Part shown: positions 62,693 to 64,000 of the stretch, piece after piece
Layout of the letters: every line of letters starts with the position of its first letter
Position numbering within the stretch: position 1 is the first letter of the stretch
NCBI GenBank assembly: GCA_018263005.1
Contig: JADFDH010000001.1
Location: 372,001-436,000 of the forward strand
Source of the DNA: Methanobacterium sp.
GTDB lineage: Archaea > Methanobacteriota > Methanobacteria > Methanobacteriales > Methanobacteriaceae
Reading direction: 5' to 3'
Length of the DNA stretch: 64,000 nucleotides
Notes under the pieces: generated by a model
Databases searched by the model: none
The model's input: only the letters and a program-made list of their open reading frames with translations
Told to the model about the DNA's origin: nothing
Position numbers and translations under genes: made by a program

Positions 62693-62840
62693 AGAGTCAC
62701 ATCCTCATGATTAACTAAAATTCCAGTTAAATTAAATTGTAGATTCTCTTTTATAATATTTTTATCTACTATTAATTTATAAGTATCATAAATAAGTTTT
62801 ACATGTAAATAGAAGATAATAATCATTTCAGTTTCAAGAA

Positions 62841-63287
62841 CTAAACCCTAATTATAAATCCAGTTTTTTCTCCCCGGTTAAAACCCGCGTTTTCATAAAA
62901 AAATAATGTAGCATCATCTTTTTGGCTGGTTAGTAACATTACCTTATAACAGCCATTTTCATGAGCTATTTGCACTGATTTTTTTAAAACAGCAGTGCCG
63001 TACCCTTTATTTCTATAATCTGGATGGGTTACTACATTTTCTATGAGTCCATAAGGCCGGGCTGACCGGGTTAAGTTCTTAATTATTGTTAGATTACAGG
63101 TGGAAACCAGCATATCCTCTTCTTCAATAACCAGATAGAAGTAGTTGGGATCAGATAATAGATCATACCAATGATTTTTTAGTGTATCATCTATCTCTAA
63201 AACAGGATCATCCGGATTTAAATAATGATAAAGTGATAATAATGATTCTAATTCATCTTGTTTTATCATGCGTACTTTGTTAATCAT
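62841..63287 (-). CDS. GNAT-family acetyltransferase
   Basis: About 148 residues from the ATG at 63287 (a TTG at 63299 is also in frame). RMIKQDELESLLSLYHYLNP opens the fold, YFYLVIEEEDMLVSTCNLTI follows, and VTHPDYRNKGYGTAVLKKSV holds the acetyl-CoA loop R-x-x-G-x-G. LFFYENAGFNRGEKTGF is the usual C-terminal beta strand. Substrate unknown; single gene between aroC and the last gene of the window. Confidence 0.88.
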   Translation of the reverse strand: MINKVRMIKQDELESLLSLYHYLNPDDPVLEIDDTLKNHWYDLLSDPNYFYLVIEEEDMLVSTCNLTIIKNLTRSARPYGLIENVVTHPDYRNKGYGTAVLKKSVQIAHENGCYKVMLLTSQKDDATLFFYENAGFNRGEKTGFIIRV

Positions 63288-63336
63288 TTTTTTAACCAAA
63301 AAACGTATTTATTATTAAATTTTTAAATTGATAGAA

Positions 63337-63993
63337 TTATTTTGGGATATTTTCATTTAAGATATTAATTAGAAAATCCAAACCTAATCCGCTGGTAAGT
63401 AATCTTTCTTTTTTATCACTCAAAAGTTGCTGCGACCAATTAACAAATCCTCCATCAATTATCTCGTATTCACTGTCCTTAAAAATTGCTGATAATTTAA
63501 ATTGGATACCCCTGTAATATTGATTGTTGTCATTTTCATTTCTATTTTCAATATCAACCACAATTTCTGACATATTCTTCTTTAGGTGCTTGTTTATTTC
63601 CCGAATAATTATTTTTCCAGCATCAAAACCCTTGGATTCTATTAATTTAATTTTAATGTTTCTTATGTTAAATAATTCGTTCAAAATTTTTTTATAAACG
63701 GTTATGTGTTCTAAAATATTGTCGATTTCGAAATTATAGGAACCATGATCCCTTCCTGATGTTACCAGAGAGAATACCTTAAAATGAGGTCGAAAGCCGG
63801 CTTCTGTAAATTGCTGTGTTCTTATATGGTGGTGAATATTACAAAATTTGAAATTTTCTTTGAATTCATCATTCTGAGGTTTCATATCCTTTTTTAGACT
63901 GCAAATATGCAGAGCCATGGAATTTGTGGCGTCTGCAACCACTTCTGTGCCTCTCAAGGCCGATATTACTTTATTCTGGTTTACCGGAGCCAT
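63337..63993 (-). CDS. Protein distantly like a class II aminoacyl-tRNA synthetase/HisZ core, edge of window
   Basis: 218 residues from the ATG at 63993; the true start could lie beyond the window, seven bases away. Not firmly recognised. Features that recall HisRS/HisZ: RTQQFTEAGFRPHFKVFSLV near residue 58 (motif 2 position), ILNELFNIRNIKIKLIESKG, QYYRGIQFKLSAIF near 158, EIIDGGFVNW and SGLGLDFLINIL near 200 (motif 3 position). The Arg usual in GLGxxR is missing (D instead). No anticodon-binding domain. Could be a non-catalytic paralogue or an unrelated family. Confidence 0.5.
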   Translation of the reverse strand: MAPVNQNKVISALRGTEVVADATNSMALHICSLKKDMKPQNDEFKENFKFCNIHHHIRTQQFTEAGFRPHFKVFSLVTSGRDHGSYNFEIDNILEHITVYKKILNELFNIRNIKIKLIESKGFDAGKIIIREINKHLKKNMSEIVVDIENRNENDNNQYYRGIQFKLSAIFKDSEYEIIDGGFVNWSQQLLSDKKERLLTSGLGLDFLINILNENIPK

Positions 63994-64000
63994 GACAGAA

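Noticed and set aside
62590..62826. 78-residue frame upstream of and overlapping aroC
   Set aside because: Mostly AT-rich leader sequence read in a frame that clashes with the strongly supported aroC start.

Overview
The window is a chromosomal segment of an AT-rich methanogenic archaeon of the order Methanobacteriales, most likely a mesophilic Methanobacterium. The reasons are a complete 20-gene Eha energy-converting hydrogenase cluster, an HMf-type archaeal histone, archaeal-type coenzyme A enzymes, class III signal-peptide (pilin-like) genes, a methanogen-type output domain, TATA boxes, and GGTGA/GGAGG ribosome sites. From memory, the order eha - polyferredoxin/CBS - asnB - gatC - ACT - hom - apgM - pyrG - uvrCBA resembles Methanothermobacter thermautotrophicus, so most of the window looks like ordinary vertically inherited backbone. 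No CRISPR array, rRNA gene, insertion sequence or prophage was seen.

Layout. 1-5420: surface glycan genes (four glycosyltransferases, the first cut by the window edge, a flippase and a small membrane protein). 5626-20365: the eha operon from its TATA box (ehaA-ehaT, many stop/start overlaps), then a third polyferredoxin gene overlapping a CBS-domain gene. 20428-28029: a cysteine-rich methanogen protein, thiI, a cysteine-cluster protein, a methyltransferase, tRNA-Cys directly ahead of cysS, a membrane protein, a flavin-binding-fold protein and a cyclase-family hydrolase. 28030-28529: a gene-free stretch holding what looks like a decayed coding fragment. 28530-35302: histone, then asnB, gatC, ACT protein, hom, apgM and pyrG. 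35414-47370: a surface-appendage region. It has a prepilin peptidase, a pilin, a membrane protein, three housekeeping genes (phosphopantothenate synthesis, UPF0200, UPF0201), a dph6-ended minus-strand operon carrying four proteins with pilin-like N-termini, and a divergent sixth pilin-like gene. 47537-50747: an M42 aminopeptidase and a response regulator/PAS gene followed by a KaiC-like ATPase. 50857-57927: uvrC divergent from uvrBA. 58167-64000: DUF362, DUF2121, metallo-beta-lactamase-fold protein, tRNA-Thr(CGT), a 51-residue zinc-ribbon-like protein, aroC, an acetyltransferase, and a gene at the edge that looks distantly like a class II aminoacyl-tRNA synthetase core.

How it works together. 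Eha spends the ion gradient to reduce ferredoxin with H2. Its polyferredoxins EhaP and EhaQ and the extra polyferredoxin can carry these electrons, and the formyltransferase-like EhaS hints at a link to the CO2-reducing first steps of methanogenesis. The most attractive candidate for an under-described system is the pilin-like set. Six genes share a charged M-[DE/L]-D-[DSQ]-[KR]-G type leader followed by one hydrophobic helix. They range from 130 to 721 residues, with a prepilin peptidase nearby, and could build one surface structure with a very large tip or adhesin subunit.
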